Origin: an uncultured Prevotellaceae bacterium
Lineage (GTDB): Bacteria > Bacteroidota > Bacteroidia > Bacteroidales > Bacteroidaceae
DNA: 37,447 nt
Reading direction: 5' to 3'
NCBI GenBank assembly: GCA_902784755.1
Contig: CACZVX010000018.1
Span: 1-37,447, forward strand
How positions within the stretch are numbered: position 1 is the stretch's first letter; the number at the start of each line of letters is the position of its first letter. This document shows, piece after piece, positions 15,046-22,993 of this stretch. A program made the translations under genes and the position numbers. The notes under the pieces were generated by a model. It worked only from the letters and a program-made list of their open reading frames with translations, had not been told where the DNA came from and did not search any database.

Positions 15046-15807
15046 ATGATTACCTTATTATATAGAATATATCAGACGTTAATAGCCATTCCGCTCATTA
15101 TCATATACACGATTCTGACAGCAATTATGGTCAGCGTGGGATGCGCCATTGGTAATCCTCACTTCTGGGGATTCTATCCCGGGCAGTGGTGGGGCGCGTT
15201 TATCTGCCGCATCCTCCTGTTGCCCGTCAAGGTTGAAGGAAGGGAGAATCTGCAAGAAGGGCAGTCCTACGTCTTTGTATCCAATCACCAGGGTGCTTTC
15301 GATATTTTCCTGATTTACGGTTTCCTCCACCGTAACTTCAAGTGGATGATGAAATATCAGATAGGCAAAATTCCTTTCGTGGGATTTGCCTGCCGCAAGA
15401 GTCATCAGATTTTTATTGACAAACGGGGAGCTAAGAAGATCAAGGCAAGCTATGACCAGGCTCGCGAGATTCTGAAAGACGGCATTTCGTTGACGGTGTT
15501 CCCCGAGGGCGCCCGCTCTTTCACCGGACATATGGGATATTTCCGAAGAGGAGCTTTTATGCTTGCCGATGAGCTGCAGCTACCGGTAGTACCACTTACT
15601 ATTAATGGTTCTATTAAAGTGATGCCCCGTACACGCGACTGGCACTTTGCCAACTGGCACCCTCTTCAGCTCACGATTCACAAGCCGATAGCACCGCAAG
15701 GTCAGGGGCCTGAGAACGTCAAGCATACCATGGACGAAAGCTACCAGACGATTATGTCGGCACTATCTCCGGAACTGCAAGGGTTTGAGGAGAATCCGGA
15801 TCAATAA
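15046..15807 (+). CDS. plsC: 1-acyl-sn-glycerol-3-phosphate acyltransferase
   Basis: The 253-aa protein has an N-terminal membrane segment (about residues 8-35), then the acyltransferase block I N80-H81-Q82-G83-A84-F85-D86 (HX4D with catalytic His81 and Asp86), 'GKIPFVGFACRKSHQIFIDKR', and block III F152-P153-E154-G155-A156-R157-S158. It acylates lysophosphatidic acid to phosphatidic acid at the inner membrane, a core step of phospholipid synthesis. No separate promoter is clear in the 111-bp upstream gap, so it may be read from the glycosyltransferase promoter. Related lysophospholipid acyltransferases share these motifs. Confidence 0.92.
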   Translation: MITLLYRIYQTLIAIPLIIIYTILTAIMVSVGCAIGNPHFWGFYPGQWWGAFICRILLLPVKVEGRENLQEGQSYVFVSNHQGAFDIFLIYGFLHRNFKWMMKYQIGKIPFVGFACRKSHQIFIDKRGAKKIKASYDQAREILKDGISLTVFPEGARSFTGHMGYFRRGAFMLADELQLPVVPLTINGSIKVMPRTRDWHFANWHPLQLTIHKPIAPQGQGPENVKHTMDESYQTIMSALSPELQGFEENPDQ

Positions 15808-15808
15808 A

Positions 15809-15843
15809 TTGAATTTTGAATTAAGAATTTTGAGTTTAGAGTT
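15809..15843. repeat. 7-bp array TTGAATT-type x5
   Basis: Units TTGAATT, TTGAATT, AAGAATT, TTGAGTT and TAGAGTT start 1 bp after the plsC stop. They run into a short hairpin (TCGCC TTT GGCGA at 15845-15857, with outer GTT...AAC). Confidence 0.8.
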
Positions 15844-15879
15844 GTCGCCTTTGGCGAGTAACAATTAAGAATTATAATA

Positions 15880-15907
15880 AAAAAGCATCTCGAGTGAGAT
15901 GCTTTTT
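15880..15907 (-). terminator. Rho-independent terminator of tRNA-Val
   Basis: A perfect 12-bp stem (15880-15891 with 15896-15907, 4-nt loop) lies just past the tRNA 3' end. On the minus strand it runs into a T run. It may also stop plsC transcripts coming the other way. Confidence 0.9.
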
Positions 15908-15910
15908 CTG

Positions 15911-15985
15911 TGTTCTGCACTGGGTTCGAACCAGTGACCTCCGCCCTGTCAAGGCGGCGCTCTAAACCAGCTGAGCTAGCAGAAC
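15911..15985 (-). tRNA. tRNA-Val (anticodon GAC)
   Basis: The minus strand folds into a full cloverleaf: 7-bp acceptor (GTTCTGC/GCAGAAC), D arm GCTC...GAGC, anticodon stem CCGCC/GGCGG around loop TTGACAG (anticodon GAC), T arm with GTTCGAA, and discriminator A. CCA is not encoded. The D-arm sequence fixes the strand; read on the plus strand the loop would look like an Asp anticodon, but the D and T arms would then be reversed. Confidence 0.95.
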
Positions 15986-16001
15986 GAATGATTAAGAGTT
16001 G

Positions 16002-16033
16002 CAAAGGTAAGGGAAAAGAATGACATTCCCAAA
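16002..16033 (-). promoter_or_regulatory. Promoter of tRNA-Val
   Basis: Minus-strand TTTG (16033 to 16030), 20-nt spacer, TACCTTTG (16009 to 16002): a full consensus match, ending 16 nt before the tRNA 5' end. Confidence 0.8.
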
Positions 16034-16060
16034 TAAAAAATCAATTTTTTAGAAAAAAAA

Positions 16061-17215
16061 CTAACTGTTACGCAAGGTAATAACCACAATCTCGGGAATG
16101 ACGCCAAAACGGAAAGGAACAAGTCCGCCGAGTCCAGTGCTCACCAAAAGCGCCCGTTTGTTTTCCTGATAGTGTCCGCCCCATTCATCAGTGGTCAATG
16201 AAACAGGCGTCCATCCAAACAACTTGAATTGTCCACCGTGTGTGTGACCGCTGAGCGTCAGTTGCGCCTTCGTCTTGGAAAGAATCGTTCTCCGCCAAGC
16301 GGTAGGCTCATGTTGCAGCATGATGACAAAAGCATCATCGGGAACGCCGGCCATCGTCTTCTGCAGGTCACTTCGCGTCTGCTCCGCTTTCTGACTTTCG
16401 TTCTCCATGCCTGCAATGAAGATACGCTCACCTCCACGTTTTACGGTAAAGTTCTCGTTGAGCAACAACTTCCATCCCATGTCGTGCTGTTTTTGCTTCA
16501 TCTTTGCCTCATTCAAGGCAGCAGTAGCGAAATCGGTGTTCAAATAGAAAGCATAGTCATGATTGCCCAATATACTAACCACGCCATCCTTTGCTTTGAG
16601 TTCTTTTAGAATAGGCATCACAGGGTCTAATTCGTCGGGTTGCAGATTCTGCAAGTCACCCGTGAAGACAATCATGTCTGGTTTCTGCGCATTGATGCTG
16701 TCAACAGCTTTCTTCAGCAAGTCCACAGGGAGACTTCCCACATGGGCATCCGTGAACTGGACAATGCGATAGCCATCGAATGACTGAGGCAGTTCTTTCG
16801 AAACGAACTCTTCCTGACGGACCGTAAAGCGGTGAGGACCAATCAAGAAACTGTAGAATGCCATATAGATGGTGAAAAGAGCCAAGAAGAAACCGATGAG
16901 ATTTCCATAGTTCTTGCGAGAGTGAATCATGCGGCAATAGCCAAGCCCTAACGCGGAACAAATGGAATAGACGGCTTTGGGAATGACAATCACTCCTAAA
17001 AGCAGGAGATAGACGCTGATGATTTCGATGGTATCGGGTATGAAAGCCTTCACTGTGGACAATCCTATCGTAAAGACGATGAGAATCAGACTTGGAAGCC
17101 ACCATAAGAAACGTTTCCCCAGACTTAATTTCTTGCGAATGACGTAATGCTTATAGAGATACAGGTCGGGTATCAGGATCAGCAGAATGAGTAAGAAAAA
17201 TATTCTTGCAATCAT
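16061..17215 (-). CDS. Membrane-anchored metallophosphoesterase
   Basis: The 384-aa protein has about four N-terminal membrane helices (residues 1-125) followed by a calcineurin-like phosphoesterase domain. Metal-binding motifs appear in order: 'FTDAHVGSLP' near 155, 'FTGDLQN', 'GNHDYAF' near 215 and 'GHTHGGQ' near 323. The layout matches the YkuE/YaeI-like group, some of which act on lipid-linked phosphates; the substrate here is not known. It is the last gene of a minus-strand cluster, 8 bp after the MetH-reactivation-domain gene. Ends at 16061 with only AT-rich sequence before the tRNA-Val promoter. Confidence 0.9.
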   Translation of the reverse strand: MIARIFFLLILLILIPDLYLYKHYVIRKKLSLGKRFLWWLPSLILIVFTIGLSTVKAFIPDTIEIISVYLLLLGVIVIPKAVYSICSALGLGYCRMIHSRKNYGNLIGFFLALFTIYMAFYSFLIGPHRFTVRQEEFVSKELPQSFDGYRIVQFTDAHVGSLPVDLLKKAVDSINAQKPDMIVFTGDLQNLQPDELDPVMPILKELKAKDGVVSILGNHDYAFYLNTDFATAALNEAKMKQKQHDMGWKLLLNENFTVKRGGERIFIAGMENESQKAEQTRSDLQKTMAGVPDDAFVIMLQHEPTAWRRTILSKTKAQLTLSGHTHGGQFKLFGWTPVSLTTDEWGGHYQENKRALLVSTGLGGLVPFRFGVIPEIVVITLRNS

Positions 17216-17223
17216 GTCGGAAT

Positions 17224-18057
17224 TCAGTTTTTAATAAGACTATTGGTTAGAAAACGACGCATCAGCTCAACAGGAACGCCACGACGGCGGGCATAATCAC
17301 ACAACTGGTCTTCACCAATCTTGCCAAGGTCGAAATAGCGGGCCTTGGGATGGGCAATCATAAAACCACTCACCGAGGCATGGGGCATCATCATGCCACT
17401 CTCTGTAAGGCGAATGCCGATTTGCTTCATATCGAGCAAGTCAGAAAGAATGAAATTCAGACTTGTATCGGGTAATGAGGGATAGCCAATGGCAGGACGG
17501 ATTCCCTGAAAGGCTTCAATGTGGAGCTGCTGAATAGAGAGGTTCTCAAGAGGAGCATATCCCCAGTGGAAGACACGTACTTCCTGATGCATCTTCTCGG
17601 CCGTAGCTTCCGCTAAACGGTCGGCAACCGTTTGTGCCATCATCTTCTGATAAGGATCGCTGTTGGCGAAATCATGTTCTAGAGAACTGTCAATCGTGGT
17701 GGCAAAAAGACCTATTTCATCTTTCTGACCGGAAGATAACGGGCGGATAAAGTCAGCAAGACAAAGATTAGGCTGCCCTTTTCTGGAAGGTTTCTGCTGA
17801 CGAAGCATCGGGATGCGGACGCCATTGTCCAACAACAAATCATCGCCATCGCTATTGGCGTTGAAAATTCCGAAAAGTGCATGAGCCTGATAGACGCCAT
17901 CAAGCTCCAGCAACAGACGTTTGGCATCCTCACGAAGCCGCTTACGTTCATCAGCGCCTTTGCTGCCTACGCCCCAAGCATAGTCAAAATAAGGCCAATT
18001 GATATAAGGTGCCACCTCACTGACCTGGTAAACGATATGCCGTACCTCGTTAATCAT
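17224..18057 (-). CDS. Stand-alone methionine synthase (MetH) reactivation domain protein
   Basis: The whole 277-aa protein corresponds to the C-terminal activation domain of cobalamin-dependent methionine synthase. Matches to the E. coli MetH end include 'YINWPYFDYAW', 'NANSDGDDLLL', 'LADFIRP', 'VADRLAEATAEKMHQEVR..HWGYAPLENLS', 'GIRPAIGYPSLPD' (the AdoMet-binding RPxxGY) and 'TESGMMMPHASVSGFMIAHPKARYFDLGKIGEDQLCDYARRRG'. This domain binds AdoMet and remethylates cob(II)alamin during reductive reactivation. The catalytic, folate and cobalamin domains are absent and the ATG start is clear, so it is a separate polypeptide, as known for Thermotoga TM0269. It overlaps the end of pyrC by 8 bp, so the two are cotranscribed. 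The partner MetH is not in the window. Confidence 0.92.
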   Translation of the reverse strand: MINEVRHIVYQVSEVAPYINWPYFDYAWGVGSKGADERKRLREDAKRLLLELDGVYQAHALFGIFNANSDGDDLLLDNGVRIPMLRQQKPSRKGQPNLCLADFIRPLSSGQKDEIGLFATTIDSSLEHDFANSDPYQKMMAQTVADRLAEATAEKMHQEVRVFHWGYAPLENLSIQQLHIEAFQGIRPAIGYPSLPDTSLNFILSDLLDMKQIGIRLTESGMMMPHASVSGFMIAHPKARYFDLGKIGEDQLCDYARRRGVPVELMRRFLTNSLIKN

Positions 18058-19384
18058 TCTTTCGGAATTGGATAGCTTCTCCGCGATAAGAATCGTCGAA
18101 ACCTTCTGGACTCAACAGATGACGACCATTACAGAACACATCACGAACGCGCCATTGATACTCATGTCCCATCATCGGACTCCATTTGCATTTACTCTGA
18201 ATGACTTCTTCCGTCACTTTCCAAGGCTCACCACGATGCACGATGACGATATCGGCCTTATAACCCGGACGCAGATAACCACGATCCGCCACCTCAAAGA
18301 GTCGGGCAGGATTGTGACACATCAACTCCACTAGCCGCTCCAAAGGCAGAACGCCTTCGTCAACAAGTTCCAGCATAGTGACCAGTGAGAACTGAATCAT
18401 GGGCATACCTGAAACAGCTTTGGCTGCCCCACCCTGTTTCTCAGAAAGCAGATGAGGAGCATGATCGGTTCCTATGACGGACACATGACCATCCGTCAGT
18501 CCCTGACGCAGAGCATAGCAGTCGCGGAAATTTTTAATGGCGGGATTCACTTTAATCTGTGAGCCTAACCGCTCATAGTCAACCATCGAGAAATAAAGAT
18601 GTCCCACGGTAGCCTCAGCAGTAATCCGCGAGGTGAAAGGCGGAAACATTTCCAACTCGGTAGCTGTCGTCACATGAGCCACATGCAGACGGGCATCGTG
18701 AAGGATGGCCAGTTCGATGGCTTTCTGCGTGGAAGTCAGACAAGCTTCCTCGCTACGGATAAGCGGATGCGTCCAAATTTCCGGGTCGTCACCATAGCGT
18801 GCCTTGAAATCAGCCATATTCTTATTGATGATGCCGGTATCTTCGCAATGGGCCATAATGGGTAACGGAGCCGCATTGGCAAAAATCTGATTGAGAGCCT
18901 CGTTGCGGTCCACCAGCATATTTCCCGTACTGCTGCCCATGAAGAGTTTGATGCCAGGAATGCGGTGGATGTCAAGTTTATTAAATAAGGTGTAGTTGTC
19001 GTTTGTAGCCCCGAAGAAGAAAGAATAGTTCACGTGACTCTTCCGGCCCCCCAACTGGAACTTCTCGTCGAGCGCCTCCAAAGTAGTAGTCTGCGGAACG
19101 GTGTTTGGCATATCAAAATAACTGGTAACGCCTCCATAGGCCGCTGCCCTACTCTCACTTTCGATATCAGCCTTGTGCGTCAGTCCGGGATCACGGAAAT
19201 GCACGTGATCATCAATGACGCCTGGTAATACAAAGCACCCAGTAGCGTCAACCACACGGTCCTCACTACTGGGTGTATATTTTCCTTCTAAGATTGCTGC
19301 AATGCGGTCATTCTCTATAAGGAGATGCCCCTCGAAAGAACGTCCCTCATTGACCAGCGTCGCATTCTTTATCAGTGTTTTCAC
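18050..19384 (-). CDS. pyrC: Dihydroorotase
   Basis: Starting at the GTG at 19384 gives 444 aa, beginning '(M)KTLIKNATLVNEG', where homologues begin; the upstream TTG at 19426 would lie inside the previous gene. Zinc-binding motifs are 'DDHVHFRDPG' near residue 58, 'MAHCED', 'HVAHVTTA' and 'GTDHAPHLLSEK' near 306. The enzyme closes carbamoyl-aspartate to dihydroorotate in pyrimidine synthesis. It lies 22 bp after the DUF4369 lipoprotein gene and overlaps the next gene by 8 bp, so it belongs to a four-gene minus-strand operon. Confidence 0.95.
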   Translation of the reverse strand: MKTLIKNATLVNEGRSFEGHLLIENDRIAAILEGKYTPSSEDRVVDATGCFVLPGVIDDHVHFRDPGLTHKADIESESRAAAYGGVTSYFDMPNTVPQTTTLEALDEKFQLGGRKSHVNYSFFFGATNDNYTLFNKLDIHRIPGIKLFMGSSTGNMLVDRNEALNQIFANAAPLPIMAHCEDTGIINKNMADFKARYGDDPEIWTHPLIRSEEACLTSTQKAIELAILHDARLHVAHVTTATELEMFPPFTSRITAEATVGHLYFSMVDYERLGSQIKVNPAIKNFRDCYALRQGLTDGHVSVIGTDHAPHLLSEKQGGAAKAVSGMPMIQFSLVTMLELVDEGVLPLERLVELMCHNPARLFEVADRGYLRPGYKADIVIVHRGEPWKVTEEVIQSKCKWSPMMGHEYQWRVRDVFCNGRHLLSPEGFDDSYRGEAIQFRKND

Positions 19385-19406
19385 TCTTCTGAATTTCTCT
19401 TTCTTC

Positions 19407-20201
19407 TTATCTCCCGAGAGAATCAATAGGCGTAGCCATCTGATTGGGCGTCGGAGCCGTAGACATCGGCGGCAGCTGCTGAGCTGGCGGAGGAGTAATC
19501 TGGTCAGCCGTTCCGTTCATAATGGCCTCATTCTGCTTGGCTTTCTCGTAGTAGTCCTTCACATAAGAGTCATTCTTGAAATTATCAGTGGCCTTGCTCA
19601 TCAAAGCCTCTATCCAAGGAGTCAGTTCCGGATAAGGATTTCCTGCCGTCAGCATAAAAAATACGCCAGGACCCAGCACGTTGTCGAAATTCTCTTCGAT
19701 AAAGCTTGTCTGCAATTCATCCTTTTTCTTGGCTATCTCCAAAGCTTCCTGATTCAGCCTTGCATTCACCACATTCTCGTCCTCACCCTCCATGATGGCC
19801 TGACTTTGCTTATGCCCAAGATCTACGACCTGATTATCCAGCTGATTATATTCCTCGATAAACTTGAAGAGTTTCTCGTTAAGAACTGTTCCACTGACAT
19901 TCTGCTGCGTATTGTCGATTCTCACGGTAATGTCACCACTCTCCAGCACAACAGGCATGACACTCTTGTCGTCCATAAACAAGGTTGTCATCTTTGTGCT
20001 GTCGATCGTTCCTTGAAAATGGAACTGCCCATGAACCACCTCACAAGAGTCCACATTCTTCAGGTCGCCATCCTTATAGACCTTCAGGTAAAGCATACGT
20101 CCATCCAACATCGAGACGTTGCTCGATCCCTGGATGTTGTAAGAGTTGGCACACGACGTAAACGCAGCCAAAGTTAGCAGTGCATATAGTATTTTGTTCA
20201 T
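19407..20201 (-). CDS. DUF4369 domain lipoprotein with Pro-rich tail
   Basis: The 264-aa protein has lipobox FTSC (Cys17) and a DUF4369-like N-terminal beta domain: 'MLDGRMLYLKVYKDGDLKNVDSCEVVHGQFHFQGTID...VVLESGDITVRI'. In Bacteroidetes this domain usually precedes a thioredoxin-like (TlpA/AhpC) domain. Here it is followed by an alpha-helical segment rich in Lys/Glu/Gln and a Pro/Gln-rich tail ('ITPPPAQQLPPM'), and no CxxC is present. A periplasmic or outer-membrane binding role is likely but unproven. It is the first gene of the operon leading into pyrC. Confidence 0.85.
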   Translation of the reverse strand: MNKILYALLTLAAFTSCANSYNIQGSSNVSMLDGRMLYLKVYKDGDLKNVDSCEVVHGQFHFQGTIDSTKMTTLFMDDKSVMPVVLESGDITVRIDNTQQNVSGTVLNEKLFKFIEEYNQLDNQVVDLGHKQSQAIMEGEDENVVNARLNQEALEIAKKKDELQTSFIEENFDNVLGPGVFFMLTAGNPYPELTPWIEALMSKATDNFKNDSYVKDYYEKAKQNEAIMNGTADQITPPPAQQLPPMSTAPTPNQMATPIDSLGR

Positions 20202-20233
20202 AACGATCTTGCGGTCGATTCAAAAATCTGCCA

Positions 20234-20241
20234 CAAATGTA
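20234..20241 (-). promoter_or_regulatory. -7 element upstream of the DUF4369-pyrC operon
   Basis: Minus-strand TACATTTG (20241 to 20234) matches TAnnTTTG, 32 nt before the ATG at 20201. No TTTG is visible 20 nt upstream. Confidence 0.55.
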
Positions 20242-20300
20242 CAATGTATTATCGAGGAAAGAAAAAATTTTTATGCTATTTAAAACAAAAGCCTCTACTT

Positions 20301-20732
20301 TTATAGTTTTTTTGCCTCTTTTTCCAATTCACTTGAGATTCTGTGCATCGTATAGAGTTCCAAGATAGCTCCCAGAAAGAGTGCCAGCACCCAGTTGTTA
20401 TGAACAACATACTGCGCATAATTGGTCACTCCCTGCAACCCGCTCCGCTGGAAAACAGGCAACAAGAAATTGAAATTCTGCTCCACAAGCAACAAACCCG
20501 ACACAATGAAAAGAACATCTGCGAAGATCATGATACGGCGCAAACGGCGGATTACAATGCTCTGACCTTCATAGCGCTGAAGCATCTGCATCACACCAAA
20601 ACAGACGGCGCCAATCAGGAAAAGGCAGGCGCCCACTTGCTGGACACCAAAGAAATTCAAAGCCACACCGACAACCATCAGTGCGCCACCCATCAAAAAA
20701 ACAAAATTCTGTAGTTTACTTAGCTGTTTCAT
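20301..20732 (-). CDS. Four-helix integral membrane protein, function unknown
   Basis: The 143-aa protein has four hydrophobic segments at about residues 10-28, 31-50, 66-85 and 109-128, with a basic loop 'RRLRRIM' after the second. The C terminus is charged ('ELEKEAKKL'). No enzymatic motif is seen. Its start overlaps the end of the FtsB/DivIC-like gene by 17 bp, so the two are translationally coupled. That pairing suggests a link to cell-envelope growth or division (inference). Confidence 0.8.
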   Translation of the reverse strand: MKQLSKLQNFVFLMGGALMVVGVALNFFGVQQVGACLFLIGAVCFGVMQMLQRYEGQSIVIRRLRRIMIFADVLFIVSGLLLVEQNFNFLLPVFQRSGLQGVTNYAQYVVHNNWVLALFLGAILELYTMHRISSELEKEAKKL

Positions 20733-21045
20733 TTGCAGGAGAAGGAAGGTCGTCGCTCAACACAAAGATATCCTCGTCATCAGCTTTCATAAAATAACGC
20801 TCACGTGCAATCTTCGTAATGCTGCTGGGATTCATACGGATATCCTTCAGTTTGGCCTGGTCCTTAGCATACTGTGCATTATAAACATCAATCTGTTCCT
20901 TGAGTTCACGAATCTGCATATCCAGTTTCATGCGCTTCATGAAACTGTTTTCATCCACGACACCCGTAATCAGCAAGCCAATGATAATGACCAGCCAATA
21001 CTTGTTGTGGCTAATGAAACTCCAAACAGGATTTGAACGACTCAT
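20716..21045 (-). CDS. Septum formation initiator family protein (FtsB/DivIC-like)
   Basis: The ATG at 21045 gives a 109-aa bitopic protein: short cytoplasmic N terminus, one membrane helix ('YWLVIIIGLLITGVV'), then a heptad coiled coil ('MKRMKLDMQIRELKEQIDVYNAQYAKDQAKL') and the conserved 'ITKIARERYFMKADDEDIFVL' end typical of FtsB/DivIC. These proteins join the FtsQLB (DivIB/FtsL/DivIC) complex at the division site. A longer reading frame to 21117 is ruled out because a -7 element lies inside it (21088-21095). The gene is divergent from dnaX. Confidence 0.9.
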   Translation of the reverse strand: MSRSNPVWSFISHNKYWLVIIIGLLITGVVDENSFMKRMKLDMQIRELKEQIDVYNAQYAKDQAKLKDIRMNPSSITKIARERYFMKADDEDIFVLSDDLPSPANETAK

Positions 21046-21087
21046 TCCAATCTGATTATTAACAATTAATAATGATAAAACTCGTTG

Positions 21088-21095
21088 CAAAGATA
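21088..21095 (-). promoter_or_regulatory. -7 element of the FtsB/DivIC-like gene
   Basis: Minus-strand TATCTTTG (21095 to 21088) followed by C. It places transcription start near 21081, downstream of the longer ORF start, and so supports the ATG at 21045. Confidence 0.65.
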
Positions 21096-21117
21096 CTATT
21101 TTTTGCAAATAAAACAC

Positions 21118-21125
21118 TATCTTTG
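21118..21125 (+). promoter_or_regulatory. -7 element of dnaX
   Basis: TATCTTTG followed by C, 21 bp before the dnaX ATG. It is back-to-back with the divergent minus-strand element 21088-21095, only 22 bp away, so the two promoters may compete for polymerase. Confidence 0.65.
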
Positions 21126-21146
21126 CACAAACTTTTTTAGAATATT

Positions 21147-22892
21147 ATGAAAGAATATATTGTCTCGGCACGCAAGTACCGTCCCATGACATTTGATTCC
21201 GTGGTAGGACAAACGGCACTGACCACCACTCTGAAAAACGCCGTTAAGAGCGGGAAGCTGGCTCATGCCTATCTTTTCTGCGGTCCTCGTGGCGTCGGAA
21301 AGACCACTTGTGCCCGCATTTTTGCCAAGGCTATCAACTGTGAGCACCCTTCTGCCGACGGAGATGCCTGCAATGAATGTGAGAGTTGCAAGGCTTTCCA
21401 GGAACAGCGTTCCTACAACATGTTTGAGCTAGACGCTGCCTCCAACAATGGCGTAGAGCAAATCAAGACGCTCATGGAACAGACACGTATCCCGCCACAG
21501 GTAGGACGTTACAAGGTGTTCATCATCGACGAGGTGCACATGCTCTCTACCTCTGCATTCAATGCATTTCTCAAAACACTTGAAGAACCGCCTGCACATG
21601 TGATATTCATCCTTGCCACTACTGAGAAGCATAAGATCCTGCCTACCATCATTTCACGCTGTCAGATTTACGATTTCGAGCGTATGACGGTGCCCAATAT
21701 CATCAACCACTTGAAGATGGTGGCTCAGCAGGAGAATATCACCTACGAAGAGGATGCCCTCAACGTGATAGCCGAAAAGGCCGACGGCGGCATGCGCGAC
21801 GCGCTCTCCATTTTCGATCAGGCGGTCTCCTTCTGCCAGGGAAACATCACCTATCAGAAAGTGATTGAGGATCTTAACGTACTCGATTCGGAAAACTATT
21901 TCAAAATCATTGATCTCTCGCTGGAGAATCAGGTGAGTGACGTGATGGTGCTGCTTAACAGCGTTATCTCAAAAGGTTTTGACGGGGGCCATCTTATCAA
22001 CGGACTGGCACAGCATGTGCGTAACGTGCTCATGGCCAAGGACGAACAAACCCTGCCCTTGCTGGAAGTCAGCCAGCAACAAGTCAACAAATATAAGGAA
22101 CAGGCCAAGAAATGTCCTACCCGCTTTCTCTATCAGGCTTTGAAGCTGATGAACCAATGTGATCTGGGCTATCGGCAGAGCAGTAATAAGCGTCTATTGG
22201 TGGAACTCACCCTGATTGAGATAGCACAACTTACGCAGGAAGATGACACACCTGCCGCGGGGCGTAGCCCTAAGCGTTTAAAATCCCTGTTCAAGAAACT
22301 TATTAAGAATGTTCAGCCACCGAAAGCAGCTCAGCAGGTGGTTGCGGCTGAACCCAAACCCTTACATACCGCAAGGGTTAATGCCCAACATCCCGATACC
22401 AGCACACCGTCTCCGACGCCTAAGCTAAAAATTGGCAGTCTTGGGATGTCCTTTGCCAATCTTCGTAAAAGCAACGATAGTAATTCAACAACCGGAGAGA
22501 CGCCCATAGAAGCAGTCCCCGACGACCAACAGCAATTTACCGAGGAAGAAATGCTCATACAATGGGTGGCCATGTGCCAGCGCATGCCCCAGCAGATGGC
22601 CGGTATTGCCGCCCGTATGCGTAATATGCGTCCCCGAATCACGGAATATCCCCATATTGAGGCCGTTGTTGACAACCAGATTCTGCTTGACCAGATGAAT
22701 GCCATTCATGGACGTATCCGCAGCACGCTGGCCAAAGCCCTCCACAATAACGAGATTACGCTCAACCTTCAATTAGCCCAGGCAGATGAGGTGACCAAGG
22801 TGCTCTCACGTAAAGAGATATTTGAAGAAATGAGCACGAAAAACCCCGCAATCAGTAAACTGCGGGGCCTCTTAGATCTCGAACTGACGTAA
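21147..22892 (+). CDS. dnaX: DNA polymerase III subunit gamma/tau
   Basis: The 581-aa clamp-loader ATPase has Walker A 'GPRGVGKTT' at 46-54, a zinc module with Cys65, Cys75, Cys78 and Cys81, Walker B 'IIDEVHML', sensor 1 'ILATTEKHKI' and 'GGMRDALSIFDQ'. After about residue 370 comes a Pro/Ser/Thr-rich linker and a tau-like C-terminal region. It loads the sliding clamp at replication forks. I see no A-rich slippery sequence of the E. coli dnaX type, so a shorter gamma form by frameshifting is not supported. Single gene, divergent from the ftsB-like operon and convergent with asnA. Confidence 0.95.
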   Translation: MKEYIVSARKYRPMTFDSVVGQTALTTTLKNAVKSGKLAHAYLFCGPRGVGKTTCARIFAKAINCEHPSADGDACNECESCKAFQEQRSYNMFELDAASNNGVEQIKTLMEQTRIPPQVGRYKVFIIDEVHMLSTSAFNAFLKTLEEPPAHVIFILATTEKHKILPTIISRCQIYDFERMTVPNIINHLKMVAQQENITYEEDALNVIAEKADGGMRDALSIFDQAVSFCQGNITYQKVIEDLNVLDSENYFKIIDLSLENQVSDVMVLLNSVISKGFDGGHLINGLAQHVRNVLMAKDEQTLPLLEVSQQQVNKYKEQAKKCPTRFLYQALKLMNQCDLGYRQSSNKRLLVELTLIEIAQLTQEDDTPAAGRSPKRLKSLFKKLIKNVQPPKAAQQVVAAEPKPLHTARVNAQHPDTSTPSPTPKLKIGSLGMSFANLRKSNDSNSTTGETPIEAVPDDQQQFTEEEMLIQWVAMCQRMPQQMAGIAARMRNMRPRITEYPHIEAVVDNQILLDQMNAIHGRIRSTLAKALHNNEITLNLQLAQADEVTKVLSRKEIFEEMSTKNPAISKLRGLLDLELT

Positions 22893-22926
22893 ATAGAATG
22901 TAGAGTGCAGAATTGAGAGTGTAGAG
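22892..22926. repeat. Heptad array (TGTAGAG type), left arm of an inverted element
   Basis: Five 7-bp units (AATAGAA, TGTAGAG, TGCAGAA, TTGAGAG, TGTAGAG) start at the last base of the dnaX stop codon. The end of this arm pairs with the array at 22987-23014. Confidence 0.8.
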
Positions 22927-22993
22927 TTATGATTACAGTTTGAGGCAGATTTCCAAGCAGATTCCAGGCTTGCCAGGTAATCATAACTCTACA
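22920..22993. repeat. 16-bp inverted repeat between dnaX and asnA
   Basis: TGTAGAGTTATGATTA at 22920-22935 is the exact reverse complement of 22978-22993. The 42-nt centre (22936-22977) has no heptads. It sits between convergent genes and could act as a two-way transcription stop or hairpin. Confidence 0.85.

Noticed and set aside
15911-15985. tRNA-Asp on the plus strand
   Set aside because: The plus-strand loop contains GTC, but the D-arm and T-arm sequences are in the right order only on the minus strand, giving tRNA-Val(GAC).
19385-19426. TTG start for pyrC
   Set aside because: It would lie in the preceding coding region and adds a Lys-rich tail absent from homologues; GTG at 19384 fits the family start.
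19215-20177. 320-codon plus-strand open frame
   Set aside because: It lies antisense to pyrC and the DUF4369 lipoprotein, both with clear family motifs and lipobox; its translation is low-complexity and lacks any motif.
22260-22330. Programmed frameshift in dnaX giving a gamma subunit
   Set aside because: No A-AAA-AAG type slippery heptamer with a following hairpin is visible in the linker region.
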